A stretch of DNA of 64,000 nucleotides, taken from Methyloligella sp. GL2. GTDB taxonomy: Bacteria > Pseudomonadota > Alphaproteobacteria > Rhizobiales > Methyloligellaceae. Both the position numbers and the translations under genes were made by a program. Location of the stretch: positions 310,001 through 374,000 of the forward strand of contig NZ_CP054476.1 of NCBI RefSeq assembly GCF_013341275.1, given 5' to 3'. The notes beneath the pieces were generated by a model. It searched no databases, had not been told where the DNA came from, and was given only the letters and a program-made list of their open reading frames with translations. Shown piece by piece: positions 24,610-33,073 of the stretch; position 1 is the first letter of the stretch; the number at the start of each line of letters is the position of its first letter.

Positions 24610-27231
24610 ATGGCAGTTCGAGGCCGAAAGGCGGAACGACGGCTATTGCCGGGCGCGGTGCAATCGGGCTTGCGGCAAATCTTGATGAGCGGATACGGGC
24701 TGGGGGTTCTGATCCTGGCCTGCGCGGCGTGGGCCAGCCTTGCCACCTGGTCGGTGACCGATCCCAGCCTCAACAACGCGACCCGGTCGGCGCCGCATAA
24801 CGTGCTCGGCCATTGGGGCGCGGTGGTTGCCGATCTCACCATCCAGTCCATCGGTCTCGCCTCGATCCTGCTGTTTCTGCCGCTGGCCGCCTGGGGCTGG
24901 CATCTGTTCTTCGGCACCGTGCCGGGACGCCGGCGGGCGCGGCTTTTGGCCTGGCCGTTCGCCGTGCTGCTTTTGTCCGGCGCGCTCTCGGCGCTGCCGC
25001 AGCCGAAAAGCTGGCCGCTGCCCAACGGGCTCGGCGGCATTCTCGGCGATTTCCTGCTCGCCACCGTGGCGGTACTCGGACCGTTCCTGCCTGGCGCTGC
25101 GATCTCCTTCTTCGCCGGGCTGACCTTCATGATCATCGGCACCTGGCTGCTGCTGTTCGCCTGCGGCACCTCCTTCTCCAAGCTGCTGGCAATCTGGGGA
25201 CCGGCGGCGAGCCGCACCGGCACCTGGGCCGGCAACTCCATCGAGGCCGCCGTTGGCGCCGCGCGCAACACCACGGCGCGGGCGCGGGCCGCCTGGCAGA
25301 AGGAGCCGGAGTGGGAAGAGGAGCCGGAATACGAAGAGGAAGATCCCTATTACGAGGCCTATGCCGAAGAAGAAGAGGAGCCGGAGCAAAAGGAAGCCGA
25401 TCCTCTGGCCGCGAAGGCCCCCGGCCGCCTGCTCGGCGGGCTGCTGCGCCCGCCCACGCCGACAGCCGTGGATCCGGACGAGCGCATCGAGCCGACCTTC
25501 GGCGAGGCCCCGCCCATGCCGACGCGGGACGACGATTACCGCGATTACGACGACGATGAAGACGAGGACGATGACGACTTCCAGCCTCAGCCGCGCGCCG
25601 CAGACGACGATGAAGACCAGGATGAGGATGCGCCGAGCTACAAGGTGACGCGCCGCAAGGAGCAGCCGAAATCCCGCGTCGCCAAGCGCTTCCCCTCGAT
25701 GGAAACGCCGCACGAGCTGCCCTCCTTACGTCTGCTGCAGGCCCGGCCCCGCTCGGCGCGCGCCAACACGCTGACCGACGAGGAGCTGCAGGAGAACGCC
25801 GCGGTGCTGGAAGGCGTGCTCTCCGATTTCGGCGTGAAAGGCGAGATCGTCAATGTGCGCCCCGGTCCGGTGGTGACTTTGTACGAGCTGGAGCCGGCGC
25901 CGGGGACCAAATCCTCCCGGGTGATCGGCCTTGCCGACGATATCGCCCGCTCGATGAGCGCCATCGCCGCCCGCGTCGCTGTGGTGCCGGGACGGAACGC
26001 CATCGGTATCGAGCTTCCCAATGAGAGCCGCGAGATGGTGATGCTGCGGGAGCTGTTCGAATCGCCCGACTACCAGGAGACCGATGCCAAGCTGGCGCTG
26101 GGTCTGGGTAAGAATATCGGCGGCGGCTCGGTGGTGGTCGACCTCGCCCGCATGCCGCATCTGTTGATCGCCGGTACCACCGGCTCGGGTAAATCGGTCG
26201 GCATCAACACCATGATCTTGTCGCTGCTCTACCGGCTGTCGCCCGAGCAGTGCAAATTCATCATGATCGACCCGAAGATGCTGGAGCTTTCCGTCTATGA
26301 CGGCATCCCGCACCTCCTCGCCCCCGTGGTGACCGATCCGAAGAAGGCGGTGGTCGCGCTGAAATGGACGGTGAAGGAGATGGAGGAGCGCTATAAGCGC
26401 ATGTCCAAGCTCGGGGTGCGCGACATCAAGGGTTACAACAAGCGAATCCTGCAGGCCGAGGCCAAGGGCGAGGTGCTGACCCGCACGGTGCAGACCGGCT
26501 TCGACCGCGAGACCGGCCAGGCGATCTACGAGCAGGAGGAGATGGATTACGATCCGATGCCCTATATCGTCGTGATCGTCGACGAGATGGCCGACCTGAT
26601 GATGGTCGCCGGCAAGGATATCGAGGCGGCGGTGCAGCGCCTGGCGCAGATGGCGCGTGCGGCCGGCATCCATCTGATCACCGCCACGCAGCGGCCGAGC
26701 GTGGACGTCATCACCGGCACCATCAAGGCCAACTTCCCGACCCGGATCAGCTTCCAGGTCACCTCGAAGATCGACAGCCGCACCATTCTCGGCGAGCAGG
26801 GCGCGGAGCAGCTGCTCGGCGCGGGCGACATGCTGTATATGGCCGGCGGCGGGCGCATCATGCGCGTGCACGGGCCCTTCGTCTCCGACGACGAGGTGGA
26901 GAAGGTAGTGCGCCATCTGAAGAAGCAGGGCGTTCCGGCCTATCTCGATGCGGTCACGGACGAGAGCGAAGGCGAGGACGGCGACGGGGACGACGATAGC
27001 GACGAAAAGAGCTCCGGCGGCTCCGGCAACGAGCTCTACGACAAGGCGGTCGACGTGGTGCTGCGGGACAAGAAGGTCTCCACCTCCTATATCCAGCGGC
27101 GTCTGGGCATCGGCTATAACCGCGCCGCCAGCCTGATCGAGCGCATGGAGCAGGAAGGGCTGATCAGCCCGGCCAACAGCTCCGGCAAACGCGAGATCCT
27201 GGTCGATAACGGGGTGGACGCGCCGTATTAG
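24610..27231 (+). CDS. ftsK: DNA translocase FtsK
   Basis: An 873-residue division-septum DNA pump that clears and aligns chromosome termini. It has four N-terminal transmembrane helices (about residues 25-190), then a long Glu/Asp-rich linker (about 220-370), then the alpha-beta motor domain with Walker A GTTGSGKS near residue 522 and Walker [11 protein letters not shown] near residue 654. It ends in the gamma winged helix (from about 810, with [21 protein letters not shown]) that reads KOPS sequences. The linker is more acidic than in E. coli, and a second acidic patch precedes gamma. Confidence 0.97.
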   Translation: MAVRGRKAERRLLPGAVQSGLRQILMSGYGLGVLILACAAWASLATWSVTDPSLNNATRSAPHNVLGHWGAVVADLTIQSIGLASILLFLPLAAWGWHLFFGTVPGRRRARLLAWPFAVLLLSGALSALPQPKSWPLPNGLGGILGDFLLATVAVLGPFLPGAAISFFAGLTFMIIGTWLLLFACGTSFSKLLAIWGPAASRTGTWAGNSIEAAVGAARNTTARARAAWQKEPEWEEEPEYEEEDPYYEAYAEEEEEPEQKEADPLAAKAPGRLLGGLLRPPTPTAVDPDERIEPTFGEAPPMPTRDDDYRDYDDDEDEDDDDFQPQPRAADDDEDQDEDAPSYKVTRRKEQPKSRVAKRFPSMETPHELPSLRLLQARPRSARANTLTDEELQENAAVLEGVLSDFGVKGEIVNVRPGPVVTLYELEPAPGTKSSRVIGLADDIARSMSAIAARVAVVPGRNAIGIELPNESREMVMLRELFESPDYQETDAKLALGLGKNIGGGSVVVDLARMPHLLIAGTTGSGKSVGINTMILSLLYRLSPEQCKFIMIDPKMLELSVYDGIPHLLAPVVTDPKKAVVALKWTVKEMEERYKRMSKLGVRDIKGYNKRILQAEAKGEVLTRTVQTGFDRETGQAIYEQEEMDYDPMPYIVVIVDEMADLMMVAGKDIEAAVQRLAQMARAAGIHLITATQRPSVDVITGTIKANFPTRISFQVTSKIDSRTILGEQGAEQLLGAGDMLYMAGGGRIMRVHGPFVSDDEVEKVVRHLKKQGVPAYLDAVTDESEGEDGDGDDDSDEKSSGGSGNELYDKAVDVVLRDKKVSTSYIQRRLGIGYNRAASLIERMEQEGLISPANSSGKREILVDNGVDAPY

Positions 27232-27306
27232 GCGCGCCGCCCCGCGGCCACCCCGGACATTTGCGCGCAGGCCGGTCCCCGAAAGTCTTTTCTCCCTGCC
27301 CCGAAG

Positions 27307-27335
27307 TTGACGATTTTTGGCGGAATCATCTATTC
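27307..27335 (+). promoter_or_regulatory. Sigma-70-like promoter upstream of the LolA-like gene
   Basis: TTGACG (27307-27312) and CTATTC (27330-27335) are separated by 17 bases, matching the alphaproteobacterial housekeeping promoter form. The predicted start is about 38 bases before the LolA-like ATG. Confidence 0.5.
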
Positions 27336-27379
27336 CATATTGGGATAGAGCACGAGACGGGGTCCCCAGGGGGTCGTTT

Positions 27380-28285
27380 ATGAGCCGAAGAGATCGCAGG
27401 CAGGCATTTGGCTTGCCGCACTGGCTTTGCATTGCCGCAATGGCGACGGCGCTCGGCTCCTCGTCTGCTTTGGCACAAGACGGCGGCGCCACCACCGTCG
27501 TTCCGAAATCCACGCCCTCCAACGCTGTCGGCGTGACCGGCGCCACCCCTTCTGGGGGCAGTGCCGATGCGTTGCGTCCGGCGCAGGATGTCGCCACCAC
27601 GCCGGTGAAGGCCAATGAGATCCCGCCCCCGCCGCCGGTGGAGGCCGCAGGGTCGGCCGGCGAAATCGACGGCGGCACCATCGACGAAGGCGCCGGCTGG
27701 GAAGCGGCGGTGGAAGCCGCGCCTGGCCCAACCCCGCTGATCGGCCCAGAGCGCGACCAGGCGGTGGCCGAGATCAATGCCTATTTCAACAATATGGAAA
27801 GCCTTCAGGGCCATTTCCGCCAGATCGACGGCGCCGGCAAGGAAGATACCGGCCGGTTCTACGTGCAGCGGCCCGGCAAGCTGCGCTTCGACTACGCGCC
27901 GCCGAGCCCGCTTCGTATCGTTTCCGACGGGCGCTATCTGGCGATCGAAGATTCCAACCTGAAGACGATCGAAAAATATCCGCTGAAATCGACGCCGTTC
28001 CGGCTGCTGCTCGGCAAGACGGTAGATATCGCCCGCGATTCCGACGTGGTCGGCGCGGCGCGCGGCAATAACGAATTGTCGGTTCAGCTGCAGGACAAGG
28101 GCGATGGCAGCAGCGGCAGTATCCAGCTGGTCTTCGACACCAAGCCGGAAATGCAGCTCAGCCAATGGGTTATCACCGACGCGCAAGGGCTGACGACCAC
28201 GGTTTATCTGGAAAATCTTGGGCCGGGACGGAAAGTTGCCTCCGATTTCTTCCGCTCCAAGCAGTCCTTCAACCCCTTCCAGTAA
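27380..28285 (+). CDS. Outer-membrane lipoprotein carrier protein LolA family
   Basis: A 301-residue exported protein. The signal peptide spans residues 1-32 (cleavage after ALA), then comes a Pro/Ala/Gly-rich spacer to about residue 115. The LolA-like beta-barrel follows, with MESLQGHFRQIDGAGKEDTGRFYVQRPGKLRFDY and DGRYLAIEDSNLKTIEKYPL split here only for recognition. LolA ferries lipoproteins across the periplasm. The disordered spacer is an extension beyond typical LolA (about 200 residues). The ATG at 27380 follows AGGGGG; an in-frame ATG 63 bases upstream overlaps the promoter and would spoil the signal peptide. It lies downstream of ftsK, as in many rhizobia. Confidence 0.88.
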   Translation: MSRRDRRQAFGLPHWLCIAAMATALGSSSALAQDGGATTVVPKSTPSNAVGVTGATPSGGSADALRPAQDVATTPVKANEIPPPPPVEAAGSAGEIDGGTIDEGAGWEAAVEAAPGPTPLIGPERDQAVAEINAYFNNMESLQGHFRQIDGAGKEDTGRFYVQRPGKLRFDYAPPSPLRIVSDGRYLAIEDSNLKTIEKYPLKSTPFRLLLGKTVDIARDSDVVGAARGNNELSVQLQDKGDGSSGSIQLVFDTKPEMQLSQWVITDAQGLTTTVYLENLGPGRKVASDFFRSKQSFNPFQ

Positions 28286-28409
28286 CCTTGTTGGGGCGTT
28301 TTGGCGCCGAAGCGCTCGAAAGAGGCGGATTTTTCCCTAGAAAAATCAATGCCTTATGGCTTTTGCGCGCACACTTTAATGGTGCATTAAAGTTTTTCTA
28401 AGGTGCACG

Positions 28410-28438
28410 TTGAAAAACCCGGCGCGTATCCTTATTTC
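28410..28438 (+). promoter_or_regulatory. Promoter of predicted small RNA
   Basis: TTGAAA (28410-28415) and TATTTC (28433-28438) stand 17 bases apart, 125 bases beyond the LolA-like stop. The next protein-coding gene starts some 370 bases further on, beyond a terminator, which is why this promoter is read as driving a non-coding RNA starting near 28,445. Confidence 0.6.
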
Positions 28439-28444
28439 TGGCAG

Positions 28445-28590
28445 AGAAGCGGCCACATCGATATTTCGGTAGTGCCCCCCCGTCTAGCCGAAGATGTGGT
28501 TCGCTCGCACCGGCGTCCCTCCCGGTGCGTGCGCTGAGTAAAAGCGCTTCTGGCGCCCGGCCTTGCGCAGCGGCCGGGCGCTTTCCTTTT
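28445..28590 (+). ncRNA. Predicted structured small RNA with C-rich loops
   Basis: About 145 bases that fold into a closed three-way junction. The outer stem AGAAGCG (28445-28451)/CGCTTCT (28545-28551) encloses two hairpins. Hairpin 1 pairs CCACATC plus TTCGG (28453-28459, 28465-28469) with CCGAA plus GATGTGG (28488-28499) around a loop containing seven consecutive C. Hairpin 2 pairs CGCACCGG (28506-28513) with CCGGTGCG (28522-28529) around CGTCCCTC. A rho-independent terminator and an upstream promoter bound it. C-rich loops recall the anti-Shine-Dalgarno loops of rhizobial small RNAs. I do not recognise the family. Confidence 0.6.
28553..28590 (+). terminator. Rho-independent terminator of predicted small RNA
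   Basis: GCGCCCGGCC (28553-28562) pairs perfectly with GGCCGGGCGC (28572-28581) across 9 bases and is followed by TTTCCTTTT. It ends the predicted RNA and also separates the LolA-like gene from the small gene downstream. Confidence 0.85.
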
Positions 28591-28806
28591 CTACCCCGAT
28601 CTTCCAGCCGCAAACGGACCCGCGCCGCGTTCTACTCGGGTTGCTTGCCGGTTATTCCGATTAACGTGCGCAAGACTCCGATCGCAGGACCTGATATCTT
28701 AACGTGTGGGCGAAAGCCGGCGCCCGTAAAACCGGCGGCGTTTCCCGCGTAGCGAAGCCGCATTTGTTTCGCGGCACCATGGGCGGGTGGCTATCGGGTA
28801 TTAGTC

Positions 28807-29076
28807 ATGGCGTCACACACAGCACCCAACGATTACGATCAGCAGACCGCGTTTCCCGAGGCGTTCGATCAGGAGACCTTGGAACTGCTGCAAGAGGCCT
28901 TCGATTCCGCATGGTCCGAGCTGGTGCAATCCGGCTATGGCAGCGAAACCGGGATCGAAAGCGAGTTCCGCACCGCGCTCGGCGAAAAGATCATGGCACT
29001 GGCCAGTGCCGGCGAACGCGACCGGCAGGCCTTGATCGCCCGCGCGCTGCAGAGCTTTTCACCCCACGCCGACTGA
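28807..29076 (+). CDS. Small conserved hypothetical protein
   Basis: An 89-residue acidic, mostly helical protein with no signal peptide, membrane segment or cysteine. It contains FDQETLELLQEAFDSAWSEL and ALGEKIMALASAGERDRQ, which read like two amphipathic helices. Similar short proteins, annotated as hypothetical, are familiar to me next to xth in rhizobial genomes, but I cannot assign a role. The ribosome-binding site before the ATG is weak. Codon use matches the genome, supporting a real gene. Confidence 0.65.
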   Translation: MASHTAPNDYDQQTAFPEAFDQETLELLQEAFDSAWSELVQSGYGSETGIESEFRTALGEKIMALASAGERDRQALIARALQSFSPHAD

Positions 29077-29179
29077 TCGCCGAAAACGATTGGGGGTTTT
29101 CTGTGTGCGGGCGGTGCGCGAGGCTGGCCTTGGGCACCGGTTCTAAGCTAGAGACAGGGCTCTTTTATCGGGCCGTCTC

Positions 29180-29992
29180 ATGAAATTCCGTCTCGCCACC
29201 TGGAACATCAATTCGGTGCGTTTGCGCCTGCCGCTGATCGAGCGGTTCGTCGCCGCGGCGCAGCCGGACATTCTTTGCCTGCAAGAAATCAAATGCGCCG
29301 AGGATCTGTTTCCGCTGGCCGCGGTGCAGCAGCTCGGCTTTCCCCACGTCGCGGTCTCCGGCCAGAAGGGCTATAACGGCGTCGCCATCCTCTCCAAGCT
29401 GCCGCTGGGGACAAGCGAGAAGCGCGATATCTGCGGCCGGGGCCATGCGCGGCATGTCTCGGTGACGCTGGAGGCTTCCGGCGGGCCGGTCTCGCTGCAC
29501 AATCTCTATATCCCGGCCGGCGGCGATATTCCCGACCCGGCGGTGAACGAGAAGTTCCAGCACAAGCTCGACTTCCTGGATGCGATGGAAGCCTGGTTCA
29601 AGGAGATCCCCGACCGGGACCAAAATCGGATGATCATCGTCGGCGATCTCAATATCGCGCCGCTTGAAACCGATGTTTGGTCGCATAAGCAGCTTCTGAA
29701 AGTGGTGAGCCATACGCCGATCGAGGTGGAGCGGCTGAACCGGGTGATCGCCGCGCATGATTTCATCGACGTGATGCGCGAGCACGTACCGGCGGAAGAG
29801 GCGCTGTTCACCTGGTGGAGCTACCGCAATCGCGACTGGCGGGTGTCCAACCGCGGGCGGCGGCTGGATCACATCTGGACCACCCCGGCGCTGGCCGGCA
29901 CCTCGCGCTCCATGTCAGTGCTGGAAGATGCGCGGGATTGGGAGAAGCCGTCCGACCATGTTCCGGTGATCGCCGAGTTCGAGATCGACTGA
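29180..29992 (+). CDS. xth: Exodeoxyribonuclease III (AP endonuclease)
   Basis: A 270-residue endonuclease/exonuclease/phosphatase-fold enzyme that cleaves abasic sites in base-excision repair. The metal and catalytic residues are seen in KFRLATWNINSVR, LCLQEIKC (Glu34 region), VGDLNIAP, RRLDHIWTT and SDHVPVI, the ordered ExoIII signature. Length matches XthA. It has a terminal overlap with no neighbour, and a DJ-1-like gene converges on it with 19 bases between stops. Confidence 0.95.
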   Translation: MKFRLATWNINSVRLRLPLIERFVAAAQPDILCLQEIKCAEDLFPLAAVQQLGFPHVAVSGQKGYNGVAILSKLPLGTSEKRDICGRGHARHVSVTLEASGGPVSLHNLYIPAGGDIPDPAVNEKFQHKLDFLDAMEAWFKEIPDRDQNRMIIVGDLNIAPLETDVWSHKQLLKVVSHTPIEVERLNRVIAAHDFIDVMREHVPAEEALFTWWSYRNRDWRVSNRGRRLDHIWTTPALAGTSRSMSVLEDARDWEKPSDHVPVIAEFEID

Positions 29993-30011
29993 CCCTATCG
30001 GGAAGCGGTCT

Positions 30012-30695
30012 CTAGTCCTCCCGCTTCGCAGCGTAGGCTGCCGCCAAACGCTCGCGCGCTTCTCTCACCTTGCCCGTGCGCCGAAGCACGGAGGCCACGG
30101 TTTCCGCTGATGCGGTATCCGGCGAGCCGGCATCGAAAGGCGGGGCTGGTGCATATTCGAGGCCGAGCTGGATGGCTTCGGCGACCTCCTGCCCGGCAAG
30201 CTCCGCTGCCAGAGCGAGGCCGAAATCGATCCCCGCGGTGACACCGCCGCCGGTGATCAGATTGCCGTCCTGCACGGCCCGGGCTTTGACGGGGGTCGCG
30301 CCGTAAGCACTGAGAAGATCGAGAGCGGTCCAATGGGTGGTGGCGCGCTTGCCGTGCAGCAGCCCGGCGGCCCCCAGCACCAGAGCGCCGGTGCAGACCG
30401 AGGTGACATAGCGGGCACCGGCGGCTTGGCCGGCAACAAAGGCCAGCGTCTCCTCGTCCTGCAGCAGCGGATTGACGCCGCGTCCGCCGGGAATACAGAG
30501 GATATCGAATTGCGGGGCGGCCACGCAGCTCACCGTCGGCGTGAGCGTCAGCCCGCTGCTGCTTGCCACCGGCTGCTCGGTCTTGGCCGCAAGATGCAGC
30601 CGCGTCTCCGGCACTGCAGCGAGCACGTCGAACGGCCCGGCAAGGTCGAGCTGCTGGATGTCGGGAAAGAGCAGAAAGCCGATCTCAAGCGCCAT
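30012..30695 (-). CDS. DJ-1/PfpI-family protein (isonitrile hydratase-like)
   Basis: A 227-residue member of the DJ-1/PfpI family, closest in layout to the isonitrile hydratase InhA and the ligand domain of GlxA regulators. It begins IGFLLFPDIQQLDLAGPFDVL, and the nucleophile is Cys101 in VTSVCTGALVLGAAGLL. GGGVTAGIDFGLALA near residue 155 is the matching C-terminal block. There is no C-terminal AraC domain, so it is a stand-alone enzyme. It overlaps no gene and lies 11 bases from the response regulator stop on the same strand. Confidence 0.82.
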   Translation of the reverse strand: MALEIGFLLFPDIQQLDLAGPFDVLAAVPETRLHLAAKTEQPVASSSGLTLTPTVSCVAAPQFDILCIPGGRGVNPLLQDEETLAFVAGQAAGARYVTSVCTGALVLGAAGLLHGKRATTHWTALDLLSAYGATPVKARAVQDGNLITGGGVTAGIDFGLALAAELAGQEVAEAIQLGLEYAPAPPFDAGSPDTASAETVASVLRRTGKVREARERLAAAYAAKRED

Positions 30696-30706
30696 TTTCT
30701 ATGGCC

Positions 30707-31393
30707 TCACGGAACCAGCTTATAGCCGCCGGTCTCGGTGATCAGGATCTCGGCCTGGGACGGGTCGGTCTCGATCTTCTGGCGCAGCCGGTAGATATGG
30801 GTCTCCAGCGTATGGGTGGTGACGCCGGCATTGTAGCCCCAGACCTCGTGCAGCAGCACCTCGCGGGTGACCACCCGCTCGCCGGCACGGTAGAGATATT
30901 TCAGGATCGAGGTCTCTTTCTCGGTGAGCCGGATCTTCTTGCCCGCTTCGGTGACCAGCACCTTGGAGGCCGGACGGAAGGTGTAGGGCCCGATGGTGAA
31001 GACGGCATCCTCGCTCTGGTCGTGCTGGCGAAGCTGGGCGCGGATGCGGGCGAGCAGCACGGCGAGTTTGAACGGCTTAGTGACGTAATCGTTGGCGCCG
31101 GAATCCAGCCCGAGAATGGTGTCGGCGTCGGAGGTCTGGCCGGTGAGCATGATGATCGGCCCCTTGAAGCCGCCGCGGCGCAGCAGCTTGCAGGTCTCAC
31201 GGCCGTCGAGATCGGGCAGGTTGACGTCGAGCAGGACCAGATCGACATGGCCTTCGCGGGCCTGCTTCAGACCTTCGGTGGCGTTCTCGGCGAGAGCGGT
31301 CTCGAATTCCTCGTGCAGGGCGAATTGCTCGCTCAAGGAATCGCGCAGCTCGTCGTCGTCGTCGATGATCAGGATTTTCCGCGCATTGCTCAT
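30707..31393 (-). CDS. OmpR/PhoB-family response regulator (orphan)
   Basis: A 228-residue two-component regulator. The receiver domain (residues 5-120) has the acidic cluster DDDD at 11-14, the phosphorylatable Asp56 in LLDVNLPDLDG and the Lys in NDYVTKPF. The C-terminal winged helix (about 135-228) includes LTEKETSILKYLYRAGERVVTREVLLHEVWGY, given for recognition of the OmpR type. I chose the ATG at 31393 (MSNARKILII) because an upstream in-frame extension is not family-like. No histidine kinase is encoded nearby, so its partner is elsewhere. Confidence 0.92.
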   Translation of the reverse strand: MSNARKILIIDDDDELRDSLSEQFALHEEFETALAENATEGLKQAREGHVDLVLLDVNLPDLDGRETCKLLRRGGFKGPIIMLTGQTSDADTILGLDSGANDYVTKPFKLAVLLARIRAQLRQHDQSEDAVFTIGPYTFRPASKVLVTEAGKKIRLTEKETSILKYLYRAGERVVTREVLLHEVWGYNAGVTTHTLETHIYRLRQKIETDPSQAEILITETGGYKLVP

Positions 31394-31497
31394 GGGCCGG
31401 CCCGATTCCTCGCTTTCGCCAATGTCGCTCCCGGTTGTAAGCGGGCGGTCCCTTTGCGACAAGCTTTCGGTGCGAGGATTAAGGAGTCCGGGCAAGG

Positions 31498-32031
31498 ATG
31501 GACGAGCGAAGGCGGCCCCGTATCGTGGTGACCCGGGCGCCGGGAAAACCGGCGCAAGGCTTGCTGCATCTGAAAAGCGGCGTGCGGCGGACGGCGCTAG
31601 GACCTGCCGGGATGAGCGCGCGCAAGCGCGAAGGCGATGGGGCGACGCCGGTCGGGATCTATCCGCTGCGGCGGCTGCTTTACCGGCCGGACCGGGGAAA
31701 GCGGCCACATGTGGCGCTCCCCATTCATGCCATCCGCCCTGGCGAGGGCTGGAGCGACGATCCGAAGGATCCGAACTACAATCGCATGATCCGGCTGCCC
31801 TCGGCTTACAGCGCCGAGACGCTCTGCCGGGGCGACCATCTCTACGATCTGGTTCTGGTGATCGGCCATAACGACCGGCCGCGGGTGCGCGGAAGAGGCA
31901 GTGCCGTCTTTATCCATCTCGCCAAGCCGGGCTACACGCCAACGGAAGGCTGTATCGCGCTGTCGCGGCCCGACTTCCTGGCGCTGTTGCGGGAAGTGAC
32001 GCCCGACACGCTGATCGAGATCAGGGGGTAG
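31498..32031 (+). CDS. L,D-transpeptidase (YkuD domain) without signal peptide
   Basis: A 177-residue YkuD-fold protein that is expected to make or remodel 3-3 cross-links in peptidoglycan. The active-site block is VFIHLAKPGYTPTEGCIALSR: His, then the catalytic Cys in EGC and the following Arg. KREGDGATPVGIYPLRRLL earlier is the usual family segment. No signal peptide or transmembrane segment is visible, which is common in this short subgroup and leaves its localisation unclear. Its end overlaps the converging yggS gene by 11 bases. Confidence 0.88.
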   Translation: MDERRRPRIVVTRAPGKPAQGLLHLKSGVRRTALGPAGMSARKREGDGATPVGIYPLRRLLYRPDRGKRPHVALPIHAIRPGEGWSDDPKDPNYNRMIRLPSAYSAETLCRGDHLYDLVLVIGHNDRPRVRGRGSAVFIHLAKPGYTPTEGCIALSRPDFLALLREVTPDTLIEIRG

Positions 32032-32734
32032 GATAGTCCCGCGCGCCGAAGATGGCGGTGCCGACGCGGATGAAGGTGGCGCCGAACTGGATCGCCGTCT
32101 CGTAGTCGCCGCTCATGCCCATGCTGAGCTCGTTCAGCCCATGCTCTTCGGCCAGCTTGGCGAGCAGCGCGAAATGCAGCGACGGCTCCTCGTCCACCGG
32201 CGGGATACACATCAGCCCTTCGATCTTTAGCCCGAGCTCGCCGCGGCACATCTCCAGGAACGCGCCGAGCTCGCCGGGAACGACGCCGGCCTTTTGCGGC
32301 TCCTCGCCGGTATTGACCTGGATCAGCAGCTTCGGTGTGCGCTCCTGCTCCTTCATCTCCGCGGCGATGGCGCGGGCGATCTTCGGCCGGTCGACGCTGT
32401 GGATCCAATCGGCGATGGCGACGGCCTCCTTCACCTTGTTTGATTGCAGCGGGCCGATGATATGCAGCACGACATCGGGGTGAGATTCGCGCACCTCCTC
32501 GAACTTGGCCTTGGCCTCCTGCACCCGGTTTTCGCCGAACACGCGCTGACCGGCAGTGATGGCCTCTTCCACCGCTTCGGCCGGATGGGTCTTGGAGACC
32601 GCGATGAGATGGACGTTTGCCGGATCGCGGCCGGCTTGGCGCGCGGCGGTCTCGATCTCGGCGCGGACGGCTTCGAGACGCCCGGTGACGGTGTCTGTGT
32701 CGGTGTTGATCGTGGCTGTCATGGCTCGGAACAT
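32021..32734 (-). CDS. YggS/PROSC-family pyridoxal phosphate homeostasis protein
   Basis: A 237-residue TIM-barrel PLP-binding protein of the YggS family, which buffers free PLP and affects amino-acid and B6 balance. The PLP lysine is in HLIAVSKTHPAEAVEEAI, followed by FGENRVQEAKAKF, HIIGPLQSNK and LSMGMSGDYETAIQFGATFIRVGTAIFG (shown in parts). Length is standard. Met5 (32722) is an alternative start. Its 3' end overlaps the L,D-transpeptidase gene by 11 bases in convergent orientation. Confidence 0.94.
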   Translation of the reverse strand: MFRAMTATINTDTDTVTGRLEAVRAEIETAARQAGRDPANVHLIAVSKTHPAEAVEEAITAGQRVFGENRVQEAKAKFEEVRESHPDVVLHIIGPLQSNKVKEAVAIADWIHSVDRPKIARAIAAEMKEQERTPKLLIQVNTGEEPQKAGVVPGELGAFLEMCRGELGLKIEGLMCIPPVDEEPSLHFALLAKLAEEHGLNELSMGMSGDYETAIQFGATFIRVGTAIFGARDYPTP

Positions 32735-32768
32735 AAGGCGCGGGACGAATGGCGCAAGCGGCGTGGGG

Positions 32769-32945
32769 CCTCATGGTTCAAGACGCGCTTCGCGAAAGGC
32801 GAAGCGCCTTCACCATGAGGATCGAGAACCCCGGGCATGGCGTGCCATATCTGCTCTCGACCGCCTCATCCTGAGGGCGAGCGAAGCTCGCGTCTCGAAG
32901 GAGAGGCGCTCGACGTGCCCCGGGTCAAGCCCGGGGGTGACGATG
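32769..32945. repeat. Composite intergenic repeat, copy A
   Basis: Gap between yggS and leuS. A stem unit begins CTCATGGTTCAAGACGC and ends CTTCACCATGAGG (32,770-32,820), then a CATCCTGAGG-type unit follows (about 32,868-32,900), and a CCCCGGGTCAAGCCCGGGGGTGACGA unit (about 32,917-32,943). The same first and last units in the same order occur at 41.75-41.95 kb. No gene is seen here. Confidence 0.75.
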
Positions 32946-33073
32946 TATTTGGATCGAGGTACGGCAAAACAGAAGCGTCAAAGCCTCTCAGACCCATCCC
33001 ATCGCTTGACCGGCAGGCGCATTTGGGGTCGATTGCGCGGCAAATTCGGATTGCAAAGAAACGAGCGAAATTC

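Noticed and set aside
25726-27777. Long open frame on the minus strand opposite ftsK
   Set aside because: Composition mirrors the sense codon pattern of ftsK and there is no recognisable protein or ribosome-binding site; it is antisense noise of a GC-rich gene.
28398-28613. Minus-strand frame across the predicted small RNA
   Set aside because: It is the antisense of paired stems and has no start signal; the plus-strand RNA explains the structure better.
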